Shown here piece after piece: positions 1 to 10,270 of a DNA stretch of 18,085 nt. The stretch lies in assembly GCA_910592005.1 (NCBI GenBank), contig CAJVPP010001740.1, forward strand, positions 1 to 18,085, read 5' to 3'. Source of the DNA: Funneliformis mosseae (taxonomy: Eukaryota > Glomeromycota > Glomeromycetes > Glomerales > Glomeraceae). How positions within the stretch are numbered: the stretch's first letter is position 1; the number at the start of each line of letters is the position of its first letter. The notes under the pieces are model-generated. The model worked only from the letters and a program-made list of their open reading frames with translations, made no database searches and was not told the DNA's origin. A program made the translations under genes and the position numbers.

Positions 1-196
1 TTATTTCTTGTTAACTAAATAAACTCTAATAAACAGCGTGTCAAGTTGATTGGATTTAAGTCATAGCTATTGCCTCCTTGACTTCAAATCATAGTTAACT
101 TATTCAACGGAAAGAGTAACGTTAACAACGATTATACTGTAGTTAATAGAAAAAAATAGATTATAAGATAAAGTTATAAAGAGAAGTAACGATGGA
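1..196. other. Gene-free left edge
   Basis: I see no coding signal here. The first 110 bases contain short words such as TCAAGTTGAT and CTTGACTTCAAATCA. These recall the TTGA/TCAA-rich repeat at the right end of the window, but the match is too weak to call a shared repeat. The rest is AT-rich leader before the small ORF at 197. Confidence 0.4.
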
Positions 197-517
197 ATGT
201 TCTAGGTTTGCAAAGTCCTTAAACCAGAAAAAGATCAATTTGGAATAATTAGTGTACAAGTAGCTGGAAATATGTTGCATCTGAATGTATTTATTAGAGA
301 TAAAGCAAACATTTATAGATATTTTCATTTACAATCAGCTGAAATTCCTATGCAATTATCAGATGTGAGCATTGTAACTAAATTTGTGAAAATCCTTTTA
401 CTTTTATGAAATATATTAATTACAAATTTGTTCCTATTATATCACACATATATTTTCATATTAGAAAGACAAAAAGAAGATAATACTACAGTTTTCACTC
501 TAATGCGAGATGATTAG
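197..517 (+). pseudogene. Small uncharacterised protein, two in-frame stops
   Basis: A single frame of 107 codons including the stop runs from ATG 197 to TAG 515-517. It is interrupted by TAG at 203-205 and TGA at 407-409. The middle part reads as a beta-rich segment (DQFGIISVQVAGNMLHLNVF, then IYRYFHLQSAEIPMQL), followed by a hydrophobic stretch before the second stop and a polar tail (ERQKEDNTTVF). The frame stays coherent across both stops, which suggests a real short gene with point nonsense mutations, not chance. It resembles a short protein family I associate with Rhizophagus, but I know no function for it. The true start may be ATG 197 or the out-of-frame ATG 192, so the N-terminus is uncertain. 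Confidence 0.55.
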
Positions 518-721
518 AGTTTCTTTTTTTTTGTAATTTATATTATGTATCATTATTTTTATATCAATAAAGTATTCTAATGGCTAATTATTTTTACATA
601 TTTATCTGTATTCTGACAAATTTAAAATTTTTTGGCAAAATTTCGTGAACTAAATTCACAAAGTGAAATCATGTGATTTTTTTATTTTAAATGTAAATAT
701 ATAGTATACAAAATTATTTTC
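518..721. other. AT-rich intergenic stretch with small palindromes
   Basis: No gene is visible. The notable part is 640-680, which holds TTCAC-AAA-GTGAA followed by AAATCATGTGATTT (666-679), a near-palindrome around a CATGTG core. It sits about 45 bp before the first readable codons of the coiled-coil pseudogene. Confidence 0.4.
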
Positions 722-2161
722 GAAAATAGCATCTGAGCTTGACTTACTTAGGCAAGAAAATGTCAGACTTATAACTGAGAATGCTAAGTTTAAGGCCAAA
801 TATGATAAAGCCAAAGATGAGATTACAAAACTAAGGCTGAGCTCAGAAATAGAATTGAGAAATGGAAAAAGCTAGAATAGATACTGCTATCAAAAATACT
901 AAATGTGATACTGAAAATATCAGGCGTGATGCTGAGAATGCTAAGCTTAAAGCTAGGATTGTAAAGTTGAAAGAAGATTTTAGGCATTCGTGAAAGGATT
1001 TCTCTTTTGAAAAACCTGTTGATATACCTAACTCTATAATAGTAAATAAAACAGTACCTACCAATTTGAAGTCATCAGAGGAAAAGGCTATGGACTCTTT
1101 TCTAAGTTAGGTAAATAAGAAAATAGTTAGTGATAAAATTAGGCAGGATAAGCTTGCGAAAGTGGAAACCATTTTCTCTGAAAAGGATAAGCAGATTTCA
1201 GTTAACAAAAAGGTGCTTTATAAGAAAAATTAGAAAAACAAAGGAAAAATTCATTCAGAAAGTAATAGAGAAGGCAGATACTAAAATGACCCTTGAATAA
1301 TTTGATACTTTCAATATCTTTCCAAAGAGAATCAGATTCAAGCGCTAATATTATAGAAATGGAAATACCAACCCTTTCTCTTTTGTATAAAAACTTTGTG
1401 ATATCATAACTCTTGCTGATTATGCGATCCAAAAAGCTATCTTTTGTTGCTGCTAATTTGAAAAGGCTCTTATTCAGAAGTGAGGTAAGATTGCATCTGA
1501 AAAACATATTGATCTGAAGTCTAATACAGTCAGTAGAATTCTAAATATAGAAGTTAAAGTTCAGCTTCTTGCAGTTACTTCTAATACATTTTTATGAAAA
1601 AGAATTAAGCAGGCTAAGAAGCTCTATATACTTTTTAATGCAATAGGTATGGATAAAATAAATTGAATTCATTCTTTCTTCACTGATTTTATCTCAAAAA
1701 TAACATATGAAGATATCCAGTATATTATAGACAATATATCCTTTAATTATAGCATTCATATAAAGTCACAACTTCATGAACTGAATTCACAAAATGATAA
1801 GAAAAATTTTGACTTATCACATATTATTAGTTTGGTTACGCCTACTGAATTTCAAGTTTCTAATGAATCTGTCTCAAAAAAAATTGATACCAAGGTGATA
1901 CCACCTATTTCTCAACCTGAGAGTCTAGTTTATGACTACACCTATTTCCGCAAAAAGATATTAGATCAATATCCTAATTTAAATATAGAATGTAGTAGTG
2001 AAAATTTTAATTATTATGAGATTACTGATGAGACATCATGTGAAAACTACATTTGCCTATTATGCAAATTAAGTCATAATGAAGAAGAAATAGAAGGTGA
2101 GTATAAAGCTAAATCTTATCTTATTAAATATGAATAGCATAAAATTGAGATAACTGCATAG
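722..2161 (+). pseudogene. Broken coiled-coil protein with C-terminal Cys/His motif
   Basis: The first part (about 727-1200) is heptad-rich and Glu/Lys/Leu-rich (ASELDLLRQENVRLITENAK, and after a one-base shift near 840 ENAKLKARIVKLKED). It then passes through EEKAMDSFL and SDKIRQDKL. After more frameshifts (about 1210-1390) one frame runs from about 1393 to the end (DIITLADYAIQKAIF, QAKKLYILFNAIGMDKIN). It carries TAA, TGA and TAG stops, including TGA at 1598 and TAG at 2135-2137. Translation past 2137 continues to a second TAG at 2159-2161, which I take as the original end. The last 26 codons before 2131 hold C-x2-C-x3-H and end in IKYE. No ATG is visible at the 5' end, because a TAG near 702 closes the frame, so the start is approximate. 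The family looks Rhizophagus-like and has no assigned function. Confidence 0.7.
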
Positions 2162-2272
2162 TTCTAATATTATATTTGCGTTTCTTTTGAGAAACTATTT
2201 TTTTACAAGACTAATTCATATAACTATTATCAAATTAAATTAATTTACATTCATATAAAAAGGAAAATGACT

Positions 2273-2727
2273 ATGTCTGATAAAATACTAACTGCTGAAT
2301 ATCTGAATTGGTATGCCAAATTAAGTGGATTACTAAGTATTTTGTCAAATAAGTTTCATTTTAAATTAAACAAATATATAAAAAAGAAACTGAAAATGAG
2401 CTGTGGTAACTAACAGAAGTACATGAATCAAAAGTTATAAATTTAAAGCCAGAAAAAGGGCCCATCACCTTCGAAACCAGATCTGATCCAGAATTAATTA
2501 TCAAATCAATCTTAGAATACTTCACATACTTGAAATTGCGAAATAGTTTTAGGAGAATTGATAATTATAATTTTGCATCACTTCAACTGTAAAGCTTATC
2601 ATGCTCTATTTGCAATGGAAATCATGGAAATTATGAATTACATGGCGAATGGTATAAAAATAAAACAGAATATTATCTTACTTGCAATACTTCAAGCAAT
2701 AAATTCAAGTTCGTGATTATAGTTTAA
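2273..2727 (+). pseudogene. Broken protein with CX2CX3H zinc-like motif
   Basis: ATG 2273 opens MSDKILTAEYLNWYAKLSG. A one-base shift in the A-rich run near 2385 moves the reading to KETENELW, followed by a TAA and LTEVHESKVINLKPEKGPIT. The frame then continues through FETRSDPELIIKSILEYF to another TAA near 2590. The C-terminal part has CSICNGNHGNYELHGEWYKN and a further Cys in YYLTC (2602-2685), a C-x2-C-x3-H...C arrangement that could bind zinc. It ends at TAA 2725-2727. A TATAAAAAGG sequence lies at 2254-2263. The similar motif at the end of the pseudogene just upstream suggests related domain use. The function is unknown; a primase- or nuclease-type zinc motif is possible but not shown. 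Confidence 0.65.
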
Positions 2728-2962
2728 ACTAGTCATGTGAAATCGATCACCTGAAAAAATGCAAAATCCATGATATTTATTTTTGAATATCACAAAATGA
2801 ATTAGTAAAAAAATTATTATCTGTATCACAAAAAATGTGATCCTGTATTAATACTGGCTAGGCAAAAGTGATTAGCATTAGAGATTATAATGCATATGTA
2901 ATTTGATCGAAGTTGTATTACTAGCAGATCTCTCGCAATATTAGTGCGTAAATTTATTTTTA
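2728..2962. other. Gene-free AT-rich gap with short hairpins
   Basis: No coding signal is visible. Two small hairpins stand out: GATATTTATTTTTGAATATC near 2772 and ATCACA-AAAAA-TGTGAT near 2825. They may be remnants of a small repeat, but no clear ends or target duplication are visible. Confidence 0.35.
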
Positions 2963-3634
2963 ATGTTATATTCTATGCCGGAGGTGAATTTCTTTTATGC
3001 AAACTTTTTTTTGTGTAAAAGTATATCTAATAAAATGTTCCATTCTAATTATAAATACATTATCAATAGACTATCCTTTTTTTCTTCATATAGCTCAGAA
3101 AAAAATATTTTATCATTTGATTGTAAAATAATTTTTCTTAGTTTAACTCCCAAAAAGTATCTTTGAGAAGAAATCTATTTCTAAGAAATCTGAACTAATT
3201 GAATTCTATTTGAGGTATACGTTAGAGGTTTATAAAAACTTATTAAATAAAAAATGCAAAATTATAACTTAGAAAAAAATATTGTGTTCTTGAAGCTGAC
3301 CAGAATGCAATATATTCCTAGCAATACTGGCTATATATGTTGCAGACATTAGAATTCAAACTAATAATATTACTCAACTGGAAGCACTAAAGCATAATTA
3401 TGAAGAAGAGAATAATCGCCAAGTTATAAATGATTTTAAAGTATTATCTTAGCATCTGCTCGATTATAATAGATAAACTTTTGAGAAATTTATGTATGAT
3501 ATAGAAAAGGAATATATAGAGAGAGTTAATGCTAATAAAAAAATACGCTATAAAATTAAAGATCTGAAGATGTAAGTGTTAAAGGCGAAAAAAGAGTTAG
3601 CATCTATAAAGTTGAATTCACATTAGTGAGAATT
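2963..3634 (+). pseudogene. Highly degraded Lys/Asn-rich coiled-coil remnant
   Basis: An open stretch at 2963-3166 is followed, after a frameshift near 3160, by EKKSISKKSELIEFYLRYTL (about 3165-3225). After another shift near 3345 comes a heptad-like region (TQLEALKHNYEEENNRQVIN, TFEKFMYDIEKEYIERVNAN, KAKKELASIKL) with TAG, TAA and TAA interrupting it before the TAG near 3625. The charge pattern and coiled-coil periodicity persist over about 300 bases, which argues for an old gene. Gene limits, start and family are unknown. The 2963-3166 part may not belong to it. Confidence 0.4.
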
Positions 3635-3639
3635 TAGTT

Positions 3640-4339
3640 CTAGCTGAAACGTACTATGTGTAGATGCTCGCAGGATACAGTTAAATCAAAAATAATGAAT
3701 TTATGTTCACATAAAACCTTGTCAATAATCTTAATCACACTATGTTAATCATTAGCATATTGACGCATAATTCTAACTAGCTCGTTCGTAATGTAGGATC
3801 TGTTAAATAAGTAAACATGTATAAGATTTTTTTGTATTATCTTTGGACAATCAAAGTAGCTTTAGAATACATATATCGAACTGACATTGTAGTAGCGTCT
3901 TTCAACAAAATAAGGAATGATCTTCTCCTGCACTTTTTTTGGGTCAGTGCATATATCTTTGAATATAAGTACTATAGCCCTGTCTGAAAAAAATGAATTT
4001 ACCTTAGGGATTTTATTAGGCTTTAAAGCTTGGAATGTAATATTTTCACAATAGGCTCTGGACTATTTGCAATTATCTGATATGCTGATTTTGAGATACA
4101 TATATTTTAGCTCCTTAAGGTTGTAGCCAATTAATAGTAAATTATTACATTTGATATAGCATGTTCTTCTTTCTTCTCATTAAATATTCGATAAAGCTTA
4201 TTTTCAAGCATAAGATTGAGAATCTCATTAGTTTTACCTGAATTAGTATGACCAGAGATTAATAAAGTAAAAGGTTATTAGAAAACACTAGAATTAGAGT
4301 TATATTTTTAAATGTCTTTGATCTCATTAATATAGTATA
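3640..4339 (-). pseudogene. A32-like (FtsK/HerA-type) packaging ATPase, broken
   Basis: Read on the minus strand, a P-loop [14 protein letters not shown] (Walker A GHTNSGKT at 4230-4253) is preceded by PFTLL and by codons with three TAA stops. After a frameshift near 4155 the reading continues as [17 protein letters not shown] and ALKPNKIPKVNSF. A hydrophobic strand IVLIFKD (3955-3978) sits where Walker B is expected, with Lys where an acidic residue is usual. Further on are SYFDCPKIIQKNLIHV and FNRSYITNELVRIMRQYAN, and the frame ends at TAG 3640-3642. Walker A, a later Asp strand and a Y-F-x-C-P-x-x-I-x-x-N segment is the order known from A32-like genome-packaging ATPases of large DNA viruses and Polinton-like elements. 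The 5' end runs into the Tc1 element at 4342; the same frame can be followed beyond it near 5635-5660. The A32 subfamily call is moderately secure. Confidence 0.72.
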
Positions 4340-5634
4340 TACAGTATGTAACGAAAAAAATGGCGGTTGATAAAATAATATTTTTTTACAAATAAACATA
4401 GAAATTTATAATGTCGATCATAAACAAATCATTAATTTAATATTTCTAAATTTAGAAAAACGTGTTTTTAAAAGTAAATTTTTTTTATTTTTGTTTATTT
4501 TTATGTTATTTTCTTTGCAACGATGGTTAATACAAGATTAGAAGCTTAAAGACAAACAATTCGATATTACTGGCTTAATAGTATTAATTCAGCAAAGGAA
4601 ATACAAAAAAAAACTGGTATTCACCTTCGTACTATTGAGTGTAATCTTAAAAAGCTTAGAAAAACAGGTAATATCAATCATCGGTGTAATAATGGTCAGA
4701 AATCAAAGGTTACACAAACCATATCCTGGGCTATTGAGCAACATGTGCATAAAAATACTGCAACTTTGACCTGCTAACTTGCTACAAAAATACAAAATAC
4801 CTATAATATTTCCATTTCATATGAATCCATCTGGAGACATATGAAAAAAAAAGGATATGAAAGTTCTGTCCCATTAGCAACTCTGATGCTCACAAATCGG
4901 CATATTGAAATACAAAAAGCATGGGCACAAGCACATTTAAATGACAATTGGGATCAGACAATATTCACTGATAAGACAGCATTTGACATTTTTCGAAATA
5001 AGGTCAGTCGATGAAATAAAAATGATAAAAGACTCATCCAAAGGTTACCAAAATCTTGTCAAAAAGTGATAGCATGGGGAGGGATTTCAAAAAAAGGAAA
5101 AACACCTCTCTTTTGTTTCACTAATATTATAGATGGGCCATTTTATGTAAGTATATTGCAAAATCAGCTTCTACCTGCTGCAAGAAATATGTATAGAAGA
5201 AATTGATGTCTGTAACAAGACAATGATCTAAAGCACACTTCACGTGTTACAAAGGAGTTCATTGCCAAAAATTCGATTCGTACTATTTATTAGCCATCCA
5301 ATAGTCTGGATCTTAATCCTATTGAAAATATGTGGACGATCGTCAAAATAATGTTAAAAAGCGGATGCCTCAAAATATTAATGAGTTGACCAAATTTTTG
5401 GTTGAAGAATGAAATGCAGTTCCTCAATCAACAGTGAATAATTTGGTTATATCCATGAAAACCAGATGTGAAATGGTTTTAGAAAAAAACGGTGATAGAA
5501 TATTGTATTGAAATTTTTTATCTAATAAAGGAATTGATCGGCTTTTAAATAAATTTAAATTCATTCAAATCAGATAGATAGTTTTTGAGATATATTGCTT
5601 TTTGTCACTGCCATTTTTTTCATTACACACTGTA
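4340..5634. mobile_element. Complete Tc1/mariner element with TIRs and TA duplication
   Basis: The element runs from CAGT at 4342 to ACTG at 5632 (1291 bp) and is flanked by TA at 4340-4341 and 5633-5634, the canonical Tc1/mariner target duplication. The left end, and the right end read on the opposite strand, both give CAGTRTGTAAYGAAAAAAAT followed by GGCRGT. That is about 26 bp of terminal inverted repeat with three transition differences, and weaker similarity further in. The internal transposase gene is broken. The element separates the minus-strand ATPase pseudogene from its apparent 5' codons and lies between it and the nuclease pseudogene. Confidence 0.93.
4523..5511 (+). pseudogene. 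Tc1/mariner DDE transposase, inactivated
   Basis: From ATG 4523 the frame shows an N-terminal helix-turn-helix region (SAKEIQKKTGIHLRTIECNL). It then reads YESIWRHMKKKGYE, FTDKTAF with the first Asp at 4970-4972, AWGGISKKGKTPLF, QDNDLKHTS with the second Asp at 5219-5221, and LNPIENMW with Glu at 5324-5326. Second Asp to Glu is 35 codons, the D34E spacing of Tc1 transposases, so all three catalytic residues survive. The frame is broken by TAA 4547, TAA 4775, TGA 5012, TGA 5204, TAA 5213 and TAG 5291. A one-base loss follows near 5348, after which INELTKFLVEE continues in another frame to a TGA at about 5410 and on to TGA 5509-5511. It cannot make an active protein without suppression, but could be mobilised in trans because the ends look good. 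Confidence 0.93.
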
Positions 5635-5712
5635 AGTCTTTCAACTGACTCAAGTTTTTTTATTTTTATGTCAAATTAAGTATTATTAATGATGTACTAA
5701 AAATAATCCCTT

Positions 5713-6277
5713 TTAATTCTTCATCTCTTTCAAGAATCCTTTCTCAATTAGAGTATGTCTAATATATAACAGGAGATCAGTACTATAGAGAACTTCAATA
5801 AGGCATATACCTTGCTTCTTGCATATATTCTACTTTTTCTGATCATACATTTTCTGAGTTTCTAAACTTTCGCTCTTTCAATGATATAAGCTATTATATC
5901 AATAGTGCTGAGATCCCTGTAAGATGCAATTTCTCATTATATCCATCTAAGTGTAGCCCATCTAAGAACTTAGCTCTACATGACAGGAATTTCTTACCTA
6001 ATAGATCCTCAAAAATATATTGTATATTTTTTTCAGTAGTATAATAACATAATGGTTACCACTCGAATTTTTTCATGATATATTTTAGTGGATACTCTCA
6101 CTGGTGTGCACCATTTTCACAAGACCAGAGATAGACATTATGTTCATTTATTCAATCAGTTCTTCCTAAGCATTGACCGCCACGTCTTTTAGTATAATTA
6201 ATAGCTTGATCCTAGTTCTTCATCAGACTCTCTAATTCCCTTTGGGAACCATAAGCAACATGCACAGATAATATGCT
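5713..6277 (-). pseudogene. Zinc-ribbon plus PD-(D/E)XK-like nuclease, broken
   Basis: On the minus strand, after the integrase stop, the frame reads YGSQRELESLMKN, TAG, DQAINYTKRRGGQCLGRTD, TGA, INEHNVYLWSCENGAHQ, TGA and EYPLKYIMKKFEW. The G-G-Q-C-L plus L-W-x-C-x-x-G-x-H spacing is the treble-clef/zinc-ribbon repeat found in proteins with a C-terminal Vsr-like or PD-(D/E)XK nuclease. The nuclease part follows: [20 protein letters not shown], then LDGYNEKL with a candidate catalytic Asp. A shift or short deletion near 5925 comes next, then LQGSQHY (the usual E-x-x-G-x-Q-H-Y region, acidic residue not visible), [17 protein letters not shown] and RHTLIEKGF, ending at TAA 5713-5715. Repeat number is lower than I would expect, which suggests internal loss. 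The role, whether defence, homing or repair, cannot be judged. Confidence 0.65.
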
Positions 6278-7396
6278 TTAGAGTGAATATGCAACTTTTT
6301 CTAGGTCAGCTATTAACATGAGTTCTTCTCTAATAAACCCCCACTTTAGTGTATATTCATCACCATCAAGATAATATAAAACTAGTTTATTCTTTATGAG
6401 ATTTATGAGAATAACTTTTCAAATTTTATGAAGACTTAGCGATCATATAGGGTTAGTTACCCTTTTTTGATTTTTTATACCCCCTTCTCATTCTGTATTA
6501 GCAAGAAGATAGCAGACAGTATCTTTTTTCTTTAATCTTATTTTATTTTTTCCAACTGAATGCTTATATTTTGTAGATAGTCTAGATTCTACTTGTTCTA
6601 ATACAATGGCTTTCACTGGCTCAAGTTCTCATTTTTCTGATCCTGATTCTCAAATAAGATGCATGAGATAATTATTTAGATAATTGACAACTATAGGCAA
6701 ATGCCTAACCCATACTTTTATCAATTTTGAATTGGAATATATAAATTCAACAACATCTTGAATTTTATAGAGTATTTTTGTGAGTGTCTTGCTAAAATGT
6801 TCTGCAAAAGCTACTTCTCAATAAGAATATGCACTAATCACTCGAATAGTAACATTATACTCTTTCATTAATTGAGAAGTCTTTTCTATAAATTCATAAC
6901 CCCCATCACATTGTAAAAGCTTTGGCCATATAAAAGGATTATTAGATCATCATATTTTTTTTCTGAATGCTCTAGCAACTTCTGAACTCTTCTTTGATAT
7001 GAGTGAAATAGAAATCTTATGTTAGAAAACACAGTCTATTATATTAAGTACTGCTATATATTTTTTACGCTTATAATGATCATGTGTAAAGAATAGCAAA
7101 TTACATTAGTATATGCAATTTAGACGGATTATTCAGTTATAGCTATATTTAGAAATATTCTTCAAAGAAGTTTTATGTATTTAGTATATATGTTACTATT
7201 CTAAAAAATTATGGCATTCTTTTAGACAGAAATAATGTCCTTTTTTTTACATACATCACTTGCCTTAAGCATTTTCAGCAAGGATTTAAAATTAGAATAA
7301 TATCTGGTTGGATGATAATATATATTACACAATATAATATTTTTTTTTGATTCTCTGAATCTCATCAGGATCTATCACAATTTGTGGTTGGCTCAT
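6278..7396 (-). pseudogene. DDE (retroviral/Polinton-type) integrase, broken
   Basis: ATG at 7396 opens MSQPQIVIDPDEIQRIKKKY. After a frameshift come RYYSNFKSLLKMLKASDV, a very damaged stretch (7100-7250), then LLFFTHDHYKRKKYIAVLNI with the first catalytic Asp in IIDC (7034-7036). A one-base loss near 6940 precedes PFIWPKLLQCDGGYEF with the second Asp (6905-6907). VISAYSY, TGA and EVAFAEHFSKTLTKILYK follow, with Glu at 6800-6802 (35 codons after the second Asp). Downstream are KVWVRHLPIVVNYLNNYL, NKIRLKKKDTVCYLLANTE, NPI-TGA-SLSLHKI, KLVLYYLDGDEYTLKWGF and IREELMLIADLEKVAYSL before TAA 6278-6280. The C-terminal order (GD-VR-like strand, W/I-x-L strand, YYLD, REEL) is like the C-terminal module of Polinton and Ginger integrases. 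At least six stops make it inactive. The nuclease pseudogene follows immediately in the same frame. Confidence 0.87.
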
Positions 7397-9531
7397 TCTT
7401 AAGGTAGGATTATTATAATAGTACTATAAATTAGGATAAAATACTGTGTTTGATTCAGAATATTCACAGCTTTTAGATACGAATTAAGAGCTTCGTAATG
7501 AGCTTCGTAATAAGATTTTATTAATAAGAGCAATGAGAAAAAATTTTGTTCTTTTGTGAAGGAGCTTAAGCAGTATTATTAAACTATTTTATTACAGGAT
7601 AATACTATCATAACCCATGAAAAAGAGGTAGAAAAACTTAAATCAGAAATATCTGATTTGTGAAAACAGCTTAGGGTTTTACAACAGGATAAAAAATTCA
7701 AAGATGAGGTTAAGTCCATTCAAGATGACCAAATTTTAGAGCTTGAAAATAAGATTAGAAATTTTAAAATGAAGATCTGGATTTTCATAGATAAAAAAAT
7801 TCCAATAAATGCTTTAAATATGACAATGACTAATCTTATTGCAAATGTTAATAGAGGGTTAGATCGAATTGAAAATTACATTAGAGGGGTTAGTACCCTT
7901 ATGCAAAATCCCACTAATTTTATAGATGGAATCAGAGGTTTGTTAAATACTATTTGAGTTACTTTGCAAAATATCATAACTGAAAGGGATTAATATCAGA
8001 ATCTATTAAATAATTCAATATAGTGGGTAGAAGATCTTAAAAATCAATTAAATGATAGCAAAAATCAGAATTTATGTTACAACATTTATTAGATGAATCT
8101 TATATTTAGGTTGAAAGAATTATATAGATGCATATAGATGCTTTAAATAATGAAATAGAAGCATATAGAGAGTATCGGCAATTAACTCAAAATAGGCAAA
8201 AGCATATTGATAAATTGTTACGTGAAAATTTTGTCTATTGACTATTAATTTAGCATAAGGATACTCAAATTGCTGAGCATAGGAGAACTGTATATAGATT
8301 AACTGTACGTTATAATAATGATACAGAATGCTAGAGAAGAAGATATGTGGGTTGTGTTTGCCAAGCATAAAATTGGAAGGGACAGTATAGGAATTCACGG
8401 AATCAAGTTCAGGTTCGCAACCAGAATATTTTAAATTTGCAGAGACAAATTTTAACGTTTCAGAATAATCCACCTAATATACAACATATAGAAATGGTAG
8501 GATGCAGACCTCCAATTTTTTATGAACATTCTAGAAAAGATTCAGAAGATTTCCTTAGAGATTTTCAGAGATATGTAGTAGCTAGTTGAATAAATGTAAC
8601 TCCTGAAGCAGGACAGGCTTCTAGAAGAGCGGAGGCTTTAGGTTTATTAATATTTTATCTTGAAAGACCTGCTAAGCAATGGTATGAAACTCACATCAGA
8701 GACAAGAATTGGAAATGTAATAATCTTTCAGACAACTTGGGAGTAGTGAACTTGAATGCTGTTCGAGAAATAGCTGCTAAAATTGATGGTAATCAAATTA
8801 GTAGTTTGAATACTGCTAGAGAATTTCAAGGTAAAGCGGAAGCTGAAATTGGTAGAATTGGAGCAGGAGTCGCAACTGGTGCTAATATTATTCCAAATGA
8901 AACATGAAATGAAGACTGGTTTATCATAGGTGGTGAGCCTATAAATACTGCATCAGTAGCACTGAATGCTAGTGAAGGATTTTCTGCTATTACAATAGCA
9001 CTTAACATAACACTTGGCCAACATTTATACTTATTTAAAACTGCTTATATGACTGTTAAACACTTAAAACAGACGGTAGTTTTTGGCCAACTTATGCAAG
9101 GGATATGGGTATTGAAAAGTTTTCCGCCTGAATCAAAAAGACTGATAAATTAGCTGGAATAATATTTGAATAACAAAGAGAGTAATTAATTCGTAGCTTA
9201 AGTCCTATAAACTAGTATAATCTTTGAATAATAGCTAAGTTTTATAATATGCATGACAATATTGTAGAAGCTTTAGCTGAAGCAGAAAATTTTACATTAT
9301 CTCAAAAGAATACACCATCTTCTTTTTCAATTTTTCAGTGGTTAATCCATATGTAGAAACTAATAAATCAGAAATGACTAAAACTGAAATCAAGAACTTG
9401 ATAAAAATACAATGGCATCCTCAGAATCCCAACGGCCTCAACAAGTAATTTCATCGCAATTCTAACCACATTTTATAAGAATATATAAAAATTTATGAAA
9501 TGAAAATATAGGTAGATTTTTATCATAGATT

Positions 9532-9921
9532 ATGGGAAAAACCCCAGAATTTGGTCCTGTTCCTAATTCTACTTTGTCACCAAAGCCAAAGAAAAAGGTT
9601 GAAGTTGATTCTGACAAAGAACTTGCTGAGCTTATAAAAAAGCAGTTAAAGCTACATGTGGCTAAAGCGATTAAAAAAGCTGTGAAGACACAACAGCGAT
9701 GCTCTAACTGTAATCAAACTAGACATAATTCTCGCAAATGCATTCAGAAGAAGAAAAAGAAGAACAAGTCTAAGAAAGCTAAAGTTAATCTCGCTACTAT
9801 TGATTCAGATTCTAACACCTCATCCTGTGATATATCATCTAGTGATAGTTCTGATTCTAACACAAGTTCTTCTGATTCTGGGGTGATATCACTATTAATA
9901 TTGCCAAGTCAAAAAAAGTAA
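9532..9921 (+). CDS. Open segment of gag: basic region and CCHC zinc knuckle
   Basis: This 129-codon open frame belongs to the gag-protease pseudogene. It starts at ATG 9532, but homologous coding probably continues from upstream in another frame, so this start is not necessarily real. A Lys-rich helix (ELAELIKKQLKLHVAKAIKK) leads to CSNCNQTRHNSRKC, a C-x2-C-x4-H-x4-C nucleic-acid-binding knuckle with all four ligands present. The usual glycines of the knuckle are replaced by Asn and Arg. A run of Lys follows, then a Ser/Asp/Asn-rich acidic spacer (SDSNTSSCDISSSDSSDSNT). It ends at TAA 9919-9921, but the same frame continues for about 30 codons to another TAA near 9992. Confidence 0.7.
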   Translation: MGKTPEFGPVPNSTLSPKPKKKVEVDSDKELAELIKKQLKLHVAKAIKKAVKTQQRCSNCNQTRHNSRKCIQKKKKKNKSKKAKVNLATIDSDSNTSSCDISSSDSSDSNTSSSDSGVISLLILPSQKK

Positions 9922-10270
9922 GACATAGCGAGAAAAAAGACTCTTTTAGTAATAAAAGCTCTAAGACTATAAAAAAGCCACGCAAGACAAAATAAGGACT
10001 AGAAGCGCTAAAGCATGATCAGAAAAATAGTAATGTTAATTCTTTTTTAACCAAAGTTGATCAGGAAACTATTCGCAAAATAGTTCAAAGTGAGCTTGAT
10101 TCTACCCTTCAAGAAGAACTTAAAAAACTTCTCCTTTCGTATATGATTCAAGCTTTTTCGCTAGATACTAAGAAGTCAGATCAGGAAAAAATATTAAATC
10201 TAAAGCTAGTGATTTTTTAACTTTTCAAAAATTAGCTCTTACAATACCTGACTCAGATGAAGAGAAGACT

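Noticed and set aside
843..1507. Minus-strand open frames at 843-1064 and 1202-1507
   Set aside because: They are antisense shadows of the plus-strand coiled-coil pseudogene, with low-complexity, family-free translations.
8120..9008. Minus-strand open frames at 8120-8473 and 8826-9008
   Set aside because: They lie antisense to the coherent gag reading and show no domain pattern of their own.
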